A DNA stretch of 64,000 nucleotides from WHSW01 sp963705955 (GCA_963705955.1 CAVPLH010000001.1:199474-263473); one strand, 5' to 3'. Numbered from the stretch's first letter, positions 35,978 to 44,888 are shown. Numbers and translations: made by a program. The notes: generated by a model from the sequence alone, not told the origin.

Positions 35978-37081
35978 CTACGCCACTTCCCGAAGCTTCT
36001 GTGCCTCGGCGAGCGACTGCAGCTTCTTCAGCGACTGGTTCTCGATCTGGCGGATTCGCTCCCGGGTGACGTTGAACGTCCGGCCGACCTCGTCGAGGGT
36101 GCGCGGATGCTCGCCGCCGAGCCCGTAGCGGAGCTCGAGCACGCGGCGCTCGCGATAGGAGAGGTTCTCCAGCGCCTCGCGCAGCGCCTCCTTGGTCAGC
36201 AGGTCGGCGGCGCGCTCGAACGGCGACTCCGCCTTCTCGTCGGCGATGAACTGGCCGAACTCCGACTCCTCCTCGTCGCCGACCGGCTTCTCGAGCGAGA
36301 CCGGCGCCTGGGCGGAGCGCTTGATCTGATCGACCTCCTCGGGGTCGATTCCGGTCACCTCGGCGATCTCGTCCGGGGTCGGCTCGCGGCCGAGCTCGGT
36401 GACGAGCTTGCGCTCGGCGCGCCCGATCTTGTTCAGCTTCTCGACCACGTGAACCGGGATCCGGATCGTCCGCGCCTTGTCGGCGAGCGCCCGGGCGATC
36501 GCCTGGCGGATCCACCAGGTCGCGTAGGTGGAGAACTTGAAGCCCTTGCGGTAGTCGAACTTCTCGGCGGCCCGGACGAGGCCGAGCGTGCCCTCCTGGA
36601 TCAGGTCGAGGAACGGCAGGCCCTGGTTGCGGTAGTTCTTCGCGATCGACACCACCAGCCGGAGGTTCGACTCGACCATCTTCTGCTTCGCGTCGAGGTC
36701 GCCGCGCTCGATCCGCTTCGCGAGATCGACCTCCTCCTGAGCCGTCAGCAGGCGGACCTTCCCGATGTCCTTGAGGAACAGCTGCAGCGAGTCCGTGGTC
36801 ATGTCCGGTTTCAGGTCGAGGGCCGCCTTCTGGCGGCGCTTGCCGCGCTTCGGCTCGGACCGCTCGGCCTCCGCGGTCGAGGCCTGCGCCGGGTCGACGT
36901 CGTCGACCATCTCGACACCCTGGCCCTCGAGGTAGCCGTAGAGCTCCTCGATGTCGCTTTCGTCGACCTCGACCTCCGCCAGGGCGTGCGCGACCTCTCC
37001 GTAGGCGATCACGCCCTCGGTCTGGCCCTTGGTGACGAGGTTCTTGACTTCCTCGAGCTCCTGAAGCTCCGTGATCAACAT
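35978..37081 (-). CDS. sigA: Primary RNA polymerase sigma factor (SigA/RpoD)
   Basis: 367 aa. A region 1.1-like N-terminus (LITELQELEEVKNLVTKGQ, then ELYGYLEGQGVEMVDDVDPA) is followed by region 1.2 (DSLQLFLKDIGKVRLLTAQE), region 2 with NLRLVVSIAKNYRNQGLPFL and FKFSTYATWWIRQAI (2.3-2.4), region 3, and region 4.2 TLDEVGRTFNVTRERIRQIE. This is a complete housekeeping sigma factor and should read the TTGACN/TANNNT promoters seen here. ATG 37081. Its promoter is described at 37266-37293, giving a 5' leader of about 175 nt. Confidence 0.95.
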   Translation of the reverse strand: MLITELQELEEVKNLVTKGQTEGVIAYGEVAHALAEVEVDESDIEELYGYLEGQGVEMVDDVDPAQASTAEAERSEPKRGKRRQKAALDLKPDMTTDSLQLFLKDIGKVRLLTAQEEVDLAKRIERGDLDAKQKMVESNLRLVVSIAKNYRNQGLPFLDLIQEGTLGLVRAAEKFDYRKGFKFSTYATWWIRQAIARALADKARTIRIPVHVVEKLNKIGRAERKLVTELGREPTPDEIAEVTGIDPEEVDQIKRSAQAPVSLEKPVGDEEESEFGQFIADEKAESPFERAADLLTKEALREALENLSYRERRVLELRYGLGGEHPRTLDEVGRTFNVTRERIRQIENQSLKKLQSLAEAQKLREVA

Positions 37082-37434
37082 CGGGTGGCTACGGCTTCCT
37101 TCCTGGTCTGTCGTGCGTTGGATGTCAGTTGCGTGCCCGTCGGAGATTCTGCCCGGCTCCGATGCCCCGCGATCCCGTGAGCGACGAATTGCAGACCGGC
37201 GGAACTTCCTGCCCTGCCGGAGCTTCTTCGTGCGGTGGCGGGATAAAGCTCAAACGTGTGTTCGAATCGTACTCGCTGCCTTTTCGTAGTCAAGGGCAGA
37301 GGCGCTCCTGGCGGACGAGTTTCCGCCGCCGGACCGGGCGGTTCGCACCCCGAGATGCTCACAACACCGATACCCAGGGGCGGTTACTCGCAATCGCAAC
37401 GCGCCCGTCCGGCAATCGCGATGGAATACGGGTG
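37082..37434. other. Intergenic region upstream of sigA
   Basis: A 353-bp divergent spacer. It contains the sigA promoter (37266-37293) and about 175 nt of sigA leader with a dyad-rich stretch around 37190-37240. No coding frame with ribosome site was found. A promoter for the rightward 37435 gene should lie between 37300 and 37430; only a weak AATACG-like box just before the start was seen. Confidence 0.5.
37266..37293 (-). promoter_or_regulatory. sigA promoter, near-consensus -35/-10
   Basis: On the minus strand TTGACT (complement 37288-37293), a 16-bp spacer, then TACGAT (complement 37266-37271). This is the best full -35/-10 promoter in the window. Transcription would start near 37259, leaving a roughly 175-nt untranslated leader before the sigA ATG at 37081, unlike the leaderless genes around it. 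Confidence 0.75.
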
Positions 37435-37857
37435 ATGGACGACGATCCCAAGGTACCGGACGAGGACGCCGACCCGGCGCAGGGCGGCGTCTTCGGAAAA
37501 CTCCCCGATACCCGGGCGGGCTCGCGGAGCCCGCGGCGCGACGCGGCCCGGGCCGGCCGCCGCACGGCGGGCGCGAAGCCCCGCCCCGCGGGCACCCCGG
37601 GCAAGCGCCGCGGCGCCCCTGCGACGGCCGAGCCGGGTGGCGCGCAGGCGAGCCCCGGCGGTCCGGCCTCCGATCGAGAGGCGGCCGGCGTGACACCGAC
37701 CTCGGAGAACCCGGCGGAGGCCGCCGAGGGCTCGGGGAGGGGCCTCGAAGACGTCGCCTGGGCAGGGATCGCGGCGGCCGCCGAGGCGGCGACCGTCGGG
37801 GTCCGGCTGGCCGGGCGCGCGTTCGAGGCGCTGCGCGAGACCGTCGAGCGTCGGTGA
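37435..37857 (+). CDS. Low-complexity Ala/Pro/Arg-rich protein, unknown
   Basis: 140 aa from ATG 37435 (MDDDPKVPDEDADPAQGGVF); a GTG sits one codon earlier. Residues about 25-95 are Pro/Gly/Arg/Ala rich and likely disordered. The C-terminal 38 residues (GLEDVAWAGIAAAAEAATVG, then RAFEALRETVERR) form an Ala-rich helix that could pack on a membrane. Its stop overlaps the GTG of the YihY gene, so the two are coupled and it may assist that membrane protein. No family recognised. Confidence 0.6.
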   Translation: MDDDPKVPDEDADPAQGGVFGKLPDTRAGSRSPRRDAARAGRRTAGAKPRPAGTPGKRRGAPATAEPGGAQASPGGPASDREAAGVTPTSENPAEAAEGSGRGLEDVAWAGIAAAAEAATVGVRLAGRAFEALRETVERR

Positions 37858-38723
37858 ATCGGCGCTACCTCCGGGCCTTCTGGGAGCGCGCCTACCGCGA
37901 GAACATCACCGGGCTCTCGGCGATGGTCGCCTACAACCTGGCGCTGGCGATCTTCCCGTTCGCCCTCCTGGTCCTGTTCATCTTCGGGCGCGTGATCGAG
38001 AACCCCGACATCGAGGCGAGCGTGCTCCGCGACCTGCAGGGGATCTTCCCCGCGGTCGACTCGGACACCCTGGCCACGATCGTCGACCGGATCCGCTCGA
38101 GCTCGACCACGATCGGCGTCGTCGCCGCGGTCGGCGCCGTCTGGATCGGCGCTTCGTTCTGGGGTGCGATGGACACCGCCTTCTGTCGCATCTACCACGT
38201 CGAGTGCCGCGGCTGGGTCGAGCAGAAGCGCTTCGCGCTGGTCATGCTCCTGGTCGTGATCGCGTTCCTGGCGGCGAGCGTGATCGTCCCGATCGCCGAG
38301 GGGATCCTCACCTCCAGCGCCAACGACCTGCCGTTCGGCCTCGACGCTCTGACCGGGCTTCGCACCGTCTTCGTGCTCGCGGTGGCGCTCCTGATCACGT
38401 TCGCGATCTGCTCGCTGATCTACTACGTCGTCCCGAAGGGACACGTGCCCTGGCACGGCGTCTGGCCCGGGGCCCTGTTCGTGACCGCGACCACCGCGAT
38501 CGCCAACGCGGCCTTCCCGTTCTATCTCACGCAGTCGAACATCGAGAAGCTCGGCGGGGCGCTCGGATTCATCCTCGTCGCGCTGCTCTGGTTCTACATC
38601 GTCAGCCTCGCGCTGCTCGCCGGGGCGGTGATCAACGCTCTCCGTTACGAGCTCCACGACATCGGCAGCGTCGAGGAGGAGCGGGCGCGCTCGTTCGCCG
38701 AGCAGGCGCAGGAAGAGCTCTGA
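37854..38723 (+). CDS. YihY/UPF0761-family inner-membrane protein
   Basis: 289 aa polytopic protein of the family once called RNase BN (BrkB). Six hydrophobic segments are visible, including AMVAYNLALAIFPFALLVLF, IGVVAAVGAVWIGASFWGAM, LVMLLVVIAFLAASVIVPIA and FILVALLWFYIVSLALLAGA. The family motif GLSAMVAYN and the C-terminal GAVINALRYEL agree. The RNase role is disproved for the family; transport or lipid scrambling has been proposed, and function is unknown. GTG 37854 is coupled to the preceding small gene. The 3' end overlaps the convergent FBPase frame by 92 bp. Confidence 0.87.
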   Translation: MNRRYLRAFWERAYRENITGLSAMVAYNLALAIFPFALLVLFIFGRVIENPDIEASVLRDLQGIFPAVDSDTLATIVDRIRSSSTTIGVVAAVGAVWIGASFWGAMDTAFCRIYHVECRGWVEQKRFALVMLLVVIAFLAASVIVPIAEGILTSSANDLPFGLDALTGLRTVFVLAVALLITFAICSLIYYVVPKGHVPWHGVWPGALFVTATTAIANAAFPFYLTQSNIEKLGGALGFILVALLWFYIVSLALLAGAVINALRYELHDIGSVEEERARSFAEQAQEEL

Positions 38724-39765
38724 GCCGCCCGACGGCGGCCCGGCGGGCCGCTGAGCCGAACCGGCCGCCGGTTATCTCGCGCAGCTTCGCCTGATCGTGG
38801 CGCGCCGAGACCGTCCGCACCGTCCCCGAGCGCGAGCGGGTGATCAACGACTCGGTGGTCGCCTTCCCGCGGCTGTACCGAACGCCCTGCAGGAGGTCGC
38901 CGTCGGTGACGCCGGTGGCGGCGAAGAACACGTCCTTGCCGGAGACGAGCCGGTCGACGTCGAGGATTTCATCGAGGTCGTAGCCGGCGTCGACCGCGGC
39001 CTGGCGCTCGGAGTCGTCGCGAGGCCAGAGCCTGCCGAGCAGCTCCCCGCCGAGGCACTTGATCGCCGCCGCCGAGAGCACGCCCTCCGGCGTCCCGCCG
39101 ATCCCCCAGAGCAGGTCGACCCCGGCCTCCGCGGAAACGGCGAACAGGGCCGCGGAGACGTCGCCGTCGCTGATCAACCGGATCCGGGCTCCGACCTCGC
39201 GGATCTCGGCGATCGCGGCCTCGTGGCGGGGCCGGTCGAGCATGATCACCGTCACGTCGCCGACCGGCTTCTGCTTTCGTTCCGCGACCCGGCCGACGAC
39301 CTCCGCGAGCGGGTCGTCGAGGCTGAGGCAGTCCGCGACCTCGCTGCTCCCGGCGATCTTCTCCATATAGACGCACGGGCCCGGGTCGAACATCGTCCCG
39401 CGCTCCGAGAGCGCGATCACCGAGAGCGCCGACGGCATCCCGCGCGCGGTCAGCGTCGTTCCCTCGAGCGGGTCGACGGCGATGTCGACCTCGGGAGGGC
39501 TGCCGTCGCCGATCCGCTCGCCGTTGTAGAGCATCGGGGCCTCGTCCTTCTCGCCCTCGCCGATCACGACCGTGCCGTCCATCGGCACCGTGTCGAGCAA
39601 CAGCCGCATCGCGTCGACCGCGGCACCGTCGGCGGACTCCTTTTCGCCGCGTCCGACCCAGCGCGACGCGGCGAGCGCCGCCGCCTCCGTGACCCGAACC
39701 AACTCGAGCGCGAGGTTGCGATCCGGCTTCGCGCCCGACCGCTGATCGTGCGAGAGGACCGTCAA
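38632..39765 (-). CDS. glpX: Class II fructose-1,6-bisphosphatase (GlpX)
   Basis: 377 aa gluconeogenic enzyme removing the 1-phosphate of fructose-1,6-bisphosphate. The N-terminus LALELVRVTEAAALAASRWV, metal site VIGEGEKDEAPMLYNGE and IAVDPLEGTTLTARG are GlpX signatures, as are LWGIGGTPEGVLSAAAIKC and ATTESLITRSRSGTVR. The start is TTG 39765, overlapping the stop of the upstream membrane gene (TTGA). Family members end soon after TVR plus about 15 residues. Here about 45 further basic residues run antisense into the YihY 3' end, so a frame error near the C-terminus is possible. Confidence 0.9.
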   Translation of the reverse strand: MTVLSHDQRSGAKPDRNLALELVRVTEAAALAASRWVGRGEKESADGAAVDAMRLLLDTVPMDGTVVIGEGEKDEAPMLYNGERIGDGSPPEVDIAVDPLEGTTLTARGMPSALSVIALSERGTMFDPGPCVYMEKIAGSSEVADCLSLDDPLAEVVGRVAERKQKPVGDVTVIMLDRPRHEAAIAEIREVGARIRLISDGDVSAALFAVSAEAGVDLLWGIGGTPEGVLSAAAIKCLGGELLGRLWPRDDSERQAAVDAGYDLDEILDVDRLVSGKDVFFAATGVTDGDLLQGVRYSRGKATTESLITRSRSGTVRTVSARHDQAKLREITGGRFGSAARRAAVGRLRALPAPARRTSAPAPPRRCRCRGARNGER

Positions 39766-40271
39766 ACCGTGCCCGGAGCCTTGCGGGTCTTCCGGGGGGC
39801 GCTCTCCACGGATCGCGTGTAGCCGACGATCGCGATCACGACGGCGCTGATCAAGGCGATCCAATAGCCGTAGTCGAGGCTGACCCCGATCTCTGCCGGG
39901 CCGCTGCCCGGCTTGTCGATGATCCCGTTGTAGGCGATCAGCACGAAGGCGATGAACCCGGCGAGCATCGTCATCTCCCCCGGGGGGTAGGAGAGCTTGT
40001 GGCCGCGGACCAGGATCCAGCCGAGGATCAGCGGGGCGATCGCGGTGAGCAGCAGCAGCCAGCGAAGGATCGGGAACGTCTCGAAGCCGGTGCAGCTGAA
40101 GTCGTCCTGGCCGCAGATGAACGCGTCCGGGTTGAAGTCCGGGCCGCCGACGACTCGCTGCGGGTTGTGGTCGAGCGAGTACCAGGGCAGGAACAGGATC
40201 GAGACGATGAGCAGAATCGACGCCGCCGCCCCGACCACCACCCGGCCACGATTGAGCCGCGAGAAGTCCAT
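39762..40271 (-). CDS. Four-helix membrane protein, unknown
   Basis: 169 aa. Four hydrophobic spans: VVVGAAASILLIVSILFLPW, FPILRWLLLLTAIAPLILGW, MTMLAGFIAFVLIAYNGII and YGYWIALISAVVIAIVGYTR. A short loop between the first two holds two Cys (FICGQDDFSCTGFET), perhaps a disulfide on the outside. No family assigned. ATG 40271 follows TAGGCT by 9 nt. It precedes glpX with a 4-bp TTGA overlap, so the two form an operon. Confidence 0.75.
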   Translation of the reverse strand: MDFSRLNRGRVVVGAAASILLIVSILFLPWYSLDHNPQRVVGGPDFNPDAFICGQDDFSCTGFETFPILRWLLLLTAIAPLILGWILVRGHKLSYPPGEMTMLAGFIAFVLIAYNGIIDKPGSGPAEIGVSLDYGYWIALISAVVIAIVGYTRSVESAPRKTRKAPGTV

Positions 40272-40280
40272 GCACTCGCG

Positions 40281-40302
40281 AGCCTATCCCAACGAATAGG
40301 CT
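40281..40302. promoter_or_regulatory. Back-to-back -10 boxes (perfect inverted repeat)
   Basis: AGCCTAT - CCCAACGA - ATAGGCT places an ATAGGCT box on each strand, facing outward. The left box lies 9 nt before the membrane-protein ATG and the right one 13 nt before the F420 oxidoreductase ATG. Two divergent promoters share 22 bp with no room for independent -35 elements, so the two directions probably interfere with or regulate each other. Confidence 0.6.
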
Positions 40303-40315
40303 CCGGACCCGGACG

Positions 40316-41252
40316 ATGCCCGACCGCCGCTGGGGACTAACGCTGCCGCTTCCGGCGCTCTCGCTGCGCGACCATTCCGAGCTCGTTCGGCGCGCCGAGG
40401 CGGCCGGCTACACCGACCTCTGGACCGGCGAGACCAACGGCCCGGACGGGTTTACGCCGCTCGCCCTCGCCGCGGCCTGGACGACGACGGTCCGCCTCGG
40501 GACCGGTGTCGTCGGCGTCTTTCAGCGCGGTCCGGCGCTGCTCGCCCAGCAGGCGGCGGCGCTCGCCGACGCGAGCGGCGGCCGTTTCGCGCTCGGGATC
40601 GGCGCCTCGTCCGACCGGATCGTCGAGGGCTGGAACGGGATCCCGTTCGAACGGCCGCTGCGACGGGTCTCCGAGACCGTCGACTTCCTGCGCCCGGCGC
40701 TCGCCGGCGAGCGGACCGCCAGCGGCTTTCGGCTCGAGCAGGCGCCGCCTCCCGGTCGCGATCGTGCTCGCGGCGCTGCGCGGCAGGATGCTGCGGCTGG
40801 CGGTCGAGAAGGGCGACGGCGCATTCACGAACTTCCTCCCGATCTCCGGCCTGCCTCAGGTCGCTGCCGAGCTCGACGGCGCCCCCGATGGGTTCGAGCT
40901 GCTCGGCCGCTTCTTCTGCCTGCCGGGCGAGCGCGAGCAGATCGAGCCGTTGGTCAGATTCATGTTCTCCAGCTATGTCACCGTGCCCGTCTACGCCGAC
41001 TTCTACCGCTGGCTCGGCCACGGCGACGCGATCGCCGAGATGTGCGAGGCATGGGATGCCAAGGATCGCCAGCGGGCCGCGGCGGCGGCTCCCTGGGAGC
41101 TGATCGAGGAGATGTTCATCCTCGGCACCCCCGAGCAGATGAAGGCACGTCTCGATCAGTTCGTCGCCGGCGGGATCACCTGCCCGGTGCTGACCCCGAT
41201 CACGACGCCGGACCGGCTCGGCGACCTGATCGAGGCGCTGGCACCCGAGTAG
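40316..41252 (+). pseudogene. Luciferase-like F420-dependent oxidoreductase, one frameshift
   Basis: The N-terminal two-fifths (LTLPLPALSLRDHSELVRRA, YTDLWTGETNGPDGFTPL, RFALGIGASSDRIVEGWNG) is in one frame to about 40745. The C-terminal part (PVAIVLAALRGRMLRLAVEK, then ITCPVLTPITTPDRLGDLI) is in another. A one-base change in GGCGCCGCCTCCCGGTC (about 40741-40755) restores an about 312-aa LLM-class protein. These enzymes use F420H2 or F420 for hydride transfer on diverse substrates. ATG 40316 follows TAGGCT. It is likely functional in the organism if the indel is an error. Confidence 0.75.
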
Positions 41253-41299
41253 CCCGCGCCGGCTCGTCCGAGTTGCGCCGGGGTCGCCGCGACCGGCGA

Positions 41300-42295
41300 C
41301 TACGCCGTCGGCTTCGCGAGGCTGAGCGCGTAGAGCCCGTCGGGGTCGGTCCACCACTCGACCAGCTCGAGACCGGCGTCGGAGTAGCTCGAGTCGAGCC
41401 GTTCGCGGGTGAACTTGGTCGAGATCTCGGTCCGCATCTCCTCGTTACGGGCGAAGTGGGTGCGCATGTCGAGCGTCCGTAGGTCGATGAACTGCTCGGC
41501 GAGCGAGCGCAGGCGGATGTCGATCCACTCGTTCTCGGCGTCCCAGAAGGCGACATGCTCGAACTGCTCGAGGTCGAAGTCGGCGTCGAGCTCGCGGTTG
41601 AGGACGCTGAGGACGTTCTTGTTGAACTCGGCGGTGACCCCGGCGGAGTCGTTGTAGGCGGCCTCCAGCGTCCTTTGGTCCTTGACCAGGTCGGTTCCGA
41701 GCAAGAAACGGTCCCCCGGGTACATGAGGGTCGCGATCCGGGCCAGGAAGGAGCGCCGCGGCCCCGGCTTGAAGTTCCCGATCGTGCCGCCGAGGAAGGC
41801 GATCAACGCGCCCTCCTCGCGGGGGACGCGCTCGAGGTGGGTCTCGTAGTCGCAGATGATCCCGTGCACGCGCAGGCCGTCGTACTCGGCGACGAGCTCG
41901 GCGGCGACCCGGCGGGTTATCTCCTCGGAGATGTCGACCGGCACATATGTCTCCAGCGAGCCGGCGTCGCGCATCGCATCGAGCACGGTCCGCGTCTTCG
42001 CGGCGGCTCCGGACCCGAGCTCGATCAGGGTCGTCGGGGTCGCGGCGGCGACGATCTCCGATGCTTCGCCGGCGAGGATCGAGCGCTCGGCACGGGTCGG
42101 GTAGTACTCGGGCAGCTCGGTGATCCGCTCGAACAGCTCCGAGCCGCGCTCGTCGTAGAAGTACTTCGGCGGCAGCTCCTTGAACGGACAGGAAAGTCCC
42201 TCGCGCACGTCCTCCGCCATGCCGGCCAGCACCCCGCCTTCGGCGAGGTGGACCTCGATCTCGATCTGCTCGGCGGTCGCCGCCACGTTCCTCAA
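41300..42295 (-). CDS. egtD: L-histidine N-alpha-methyltransferase (ergothioneine)
   Basis: 331 aa DUF2260-type SAM enzyme trimethylating histidine to hercynine, first step of ergothioneine synthesis. Signatures are LPPKYFYDERGSELFERITE, YYPTRAERSIL, the SAM motif LIELGSGAAAKTRTVLDA, FLGGTIGNF and the histidine-binding FEHVAFWDAENEWIDIRLRS. TTG 42295 is used, with GTG 42286 an alternative. It is 37 bp downstream of egtB on the same strand. The product protects against oxidative stress. Confidence 0.94.
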   Translation of the reverse strand: MRNVAATAEQIEIEVHLAEGGVLAGMAEDVREGLSCPFKELPPKYFYDERGSELFERITELPEYYPTRAERSILAGEASEIVAAATPTTLIELGSGAAAKTRTVLDAMRDAGSLETYVPVDISEEITRRVAAELVAEYDGLRVHGIICDYETHLERVPREEGALIAFLGGTIGNFKPGPRRSFLARIATLMYPGDRFLLGTDLVKDQRTLEAAYNDSAGVTAEFNKNVLSVLNRELDADFDLEQFEHVAFWDAENEWIDIRLRSLAEQFIDLRTLDMRTHFARNEEMRTEISTKFTRERLDSSYSDAGLELVEWWTDPDGLYALSLAKPTA

Positions 42296-42332
42296 CCGTC
42301 GTCGCTGGACGCGTTTCGTTTCATGCGCTCGT

Positions 42333-43463
42333 TCAAACGTCCCTTACGCATCGGATCCCGGAGAAGATTTGTGAGCGCTCGGGGAGGTCCCAGTTGCGAA
42401 AGCTCGTCCGGATCAGATCTCGTCTCGTCGCCCAGGCGCCGCCGCGCAGGACCTTGTAGGTGTCGCCAAAGAAGACCTCGGAGTACTCGGGGTAGGGAAA
42501 GGCGCGAAACCCCGGGTAGGGGACGAAGTCCGAGGACGTCCACTCCCAGACATCGCCGAGCATCTGCACCGCGCCGGAGACGCCGGCCCCGGCTGCATAG
42601 GCGCCCGCCTTCGCCGTTCCGAAGCCGAGCTGATCGAGGTTCGCCCGAGTGGGGTCGGAACCCGCCGCCGCCGCTTCCCACTCGAACTCGGTCGGCAGCC
42701 GCTTGCCCGCCCAGCGGGCGAACGCGTCGGCCTGATGCCAGTCGACGTGGACGACCGGCCGCGTGCCGTCGACCGGGCGCCGCCGGCCGAAGGTGGTGGT
42801 AACCCAGCGATCGCCGTCGCGCTCCCAGTACATCGGCGGTTCGGCGTTGGTCGCGGCCAGAAACCCGGCGAACGCTGCATTGGTGACGGGCGTGCGGTCG
42901 ATCTCGAACGCCGCCAGCTCGACCGTGTGCCGCGGGCGCTCGTTGTCGTACGCGAAGCCATCGTCGGCGGCCCCGACCTCGTGCGGGCCGGCGGTGACCG
43001 CGACCATCTCGGGCCCGGCGTCGACCGGTTCGCCGACCACCGTCCCGTCGATCCGGACCGGTTCGTAGCCGTCGACCATCTGCAGCAGCTGCAGCATCGT
43101 CTCGGCGTGCTGGTGCTCGTGGGCGATCAGCATCTCGTAGATGAATCCCCCCGCGATCAGCTGATCGTCGTTGTCTTCGAGCTCCGTCGTCGAGAGGACC
43201 TCGAGCGTCCGTGCGCGCACCCCCTCCATGTAGGAGCGCAGCTCGTCGCCGCGTAGGATCGGCAGCTCGTTGCGGATCTTCCGTGGGTTCTCGATCGCGT
43301 CGTAGAAGCGCCCCAGGTCGCCGTCCATCGGCTCGAGACCGCCGACCCTCTGGACCAGCCAGAGCTCCTCGAAGTTGGCGATGTGGCCCAGGTCCCATGC
43401 GAGCGGGCTGAGGATCGGGGAGTAGACCGTGTTGAGTTGCTCGTCCTCGAGCGGCTCGATCAA
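42333..43463 (-). CDS. egtB: Ergothioneine synthase EgtB (iron-dependent sulfoxide synthase)
   Basis: At least 376 aa. It joins hercynine to gamma-Glu-Cys or Cys with O2. The N-terminal DinB-like domain provides iron His ligands in WDLGHIANFEELW and AHEHQHAETMLQ (three His). The C-terminal FGE-sulfatase-fold domain has RLPTEFEWEAAAAG, GDVWEWTSSDF and SFRNWDLPERSQIFSGIRC. Homologous sequence (helix RVADRLAEARERTLLL) continues about 25 residues upstream of TTG 43463 to about 43541, but no ATG, GTG or TTG is present there. The start is therefore CTG or damaged. It is upstream of egtD; egtA, egtC and egtE are not here. Confidence 0.9.
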   Translation of the reverse strand: MIEPLEDEQLNTVYSPILSPLAWDLGHIANFEELWLVQRVGGLEPMDGDLGRFYDAIENPRKIRNELPILRGDELRSYMEGVRARTLEVLSTTELEDNDDQLIAGGFIYEMLIAHEHQHAETMLQLLQMVDGYEPVRIDGTVVGEPVDAGPEMVAVTAGPHEVGAADDGFAYDNERPRHTVELAAFEIDRTPVTNAAFAGFLAATNAEPPMYWERDGDRWVTTTFGRRRPVDGTRPVVHVDWHQADAFARWAGKRLPTEFEWEAAAAGSDPTRANLDQLGFGTAKAGAYAAGAGVSGAVQMLGDVWEWTSSDFVPYPGFRAFPYPEYSEVFFGDTYKVLRGGAWATRRDLIRTSFRNWDLPERSQIFSGIRCVRDV

Positions 43464-43620
43464 CAGCAGAGTCCGCTCGCGCGCCTCCGCAAGGCGGTCG
43501 GCAACCCGCTGACTCAGATTGGCCTCGGCGGTCGGCGCGATCTCCAGAGGCTACCCAGGCGGCTCGATCGCGAACTCGAACGAACAGATGCCGCCTCCAG
43601 ACGGCTAGGCTGCCGCCCCG

Positions 43621-44385
43621 ATGCGGATCGAGGGCAAGAGCGCGCTCGTCGTCGGCGGTGCCTCGGGGCTCGGCGAGGCGACCGCGAGGCGACTCCGCTC
43701 TGCAGGCGCGTCGGTGACGATCGCGGACCTGAACGTGGAGAAGGGGGAGGCGCTCGCCGCGGAGCTCGGCGACGAAGCCCGGTTCGTCGAGGCGAACGTG
43801 CTCGAGGCCGAGCAGGTCGAGGCCGCGGTCGACGCGGCGACGGCGTCCGGCGAGCTACGCGCGTCGATCTGCTGCGCGGGCATCGGCTGGGCGCAGCGGA
43901 CCGTCTCCAAGCAGGGCCCGCACGACCTCGAGATCTTCGCCAACGTGGTCAAGGTGAACCTGATCGGCACCTTCAACGTCCTTCGCCTCGCGGCAGCCGC
44001 GATGGCCGCCAACGAGCCGAGCGAGGACGGCGAGCGCGGCGTCTGCGTCAACACGGCCTCGATCGCGGCCTTCGACGGCCAGATCGGCCAGGTCGCATAC
44101 GCCGCCTCCAAGGGCGGAATCGTCGGCCTCACCCTGCCCGCGGCGCGCGACCTCTCCGGCCGCGGCGTCCGGGTGATGACGATCGCGCCGGGGCTCTTCG
44201 ACACGCCGCTGCTCGCCGCCCTCCCAGAGGATGCCCGGGAAGCGCTCGGCGCCGGGATCCCGTTCCCCTCGCGGCTCGGCCTACCCTCCGAGTACGCGGA
44301 CCTGGTCGCCGCGATCGTCGCCAACCCGATGCTCAACGGCGAGACGATCCGCCTCGACGGTGCGCTGCGGATGCCGCCGCGGTAG
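43621..44385 (+). CDS. Short-chain dehydrogenase (3-hydroxyacyl-CoA dehydrogenase type II-like)
   Basis: 254 aa SDR. NAD site LVVGGASGLGEATARRL with Asp after the second strand (IADLNVEKG), so NAD is preferred. Catalytic Ser is in NTASIAAFDGQIG and the YxxxK in AYAASKGGIVGLT. IAPGLFDTPLL and GETIRLDGALRMPPR complete the fold. The pattern is close to HSD17B10-type 3-hydroxyacyl-CoA dehydrogenases, fitting beta-oxidation. ATG 43621 follows TAGGCT by 9 nt. It is cotranscribed with the 137-aa gene after 8 bp. Confidence 0.88.
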   Translation: MRIEGKSALVVGGASGLGEATARRLRSAGASVTIADLNVEKGEALAAELGDEARFVEANVLEAEQVEAAVDAATASGELRASICCAGIGWAQRTVSKQGPHDLEIFANVVKVNLIGTFNVLRLAAAAMAANEPSEDGERGVCVNTASIAAFDGQIGQVAYAASKGGIVGLTLPAARDLSGRGVRVMTIAPGLFDTPLLAALPEDAREALGAGIPFPSRLGLPSEYADLVAAIVANPMLNGETIRLDGALRMPPR

Positions 44386-44393
44386 GAGGCCCG

Positions 44394-44807
44394 ATGAGGC
44401 TCGGATTCCTGATCCTCTCCGACCACAGCGAGGCGCTGAACGGAAAGGTCTATGCGCTCGGCGGCGGCTGGAACATGCTCCGCTTCGCCGAGCTCCCGAT
44501 CGAGCACAGCTTCGACATCGCGTTCGGAATCGACGTGCCGTGGGACGAGACCAACCAGCCGCACACGCTGCGGCTCGAGATCCAGGATCCGGACGGCGAG
44601 CGGCTCGGCGACGAGTTCACGCTCGACTTCGAGACCGGCCGGCCGCCGGGCACCGTCCCCGGCCAGGACCAGCGCATCGTCCTCTCCCTGAACGCCGGCA
44701 TCAGCTTCGCGAGCGCCGGCCCGCACGCCGTCGTCATCCACGTAGGCGAGCAGGAGATCGGCCGCAGCAGGTTCTACGTGATCCTGCAGACGGCCTCCCC
44801 CGGCTGA
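44394..44807 (+). CDS. Uncharacterised beta-rich protein
   Basis: 137 aa starting MRLGFLILSDHSEALNGKVY with GGAGG 5 nt upstream. Predicted all-beta (ALGGGWNMLRFAELPIEHSF, HTLRLEIQDPDGERLGDEF, GPHAVVIHVGEQEIGRSRFY), resembling the DUF6941-type beta-sandwich common in actinobacteria. No catalytic motif seen. It follows the SDR gene in an operon. Function unknown. Confidence 0.65.
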   Translation: MRLGFLILSDHSEALNGKVYALGGGWNMLRFAELPIEHSFDIAFGIDVPWDETNQPHTLRLEIQDPDGERLGDEFTLDFETGRPPGTVPGQDQRIVLSLNAGISFASAGPHAVVIHVGEQEIGRSRFYVILQTASPG

Positions 44808-44888
44808 TTTCGCGCGGCCCTGAACGCGGGATGCCGTTTCGGGAGTCTCGGTCCCCTCGTTTGGTTGGTCGCCGTCTCGATGCCGTCG

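Noticed and set aside
42333..43463. Formylglycine-generating enzyme for the two sulfatases
   Set aside because: The FGE-fold domain is preceded by a DinB-like domain with three iron-binding His and is next to egtD, which identifies EgtB.
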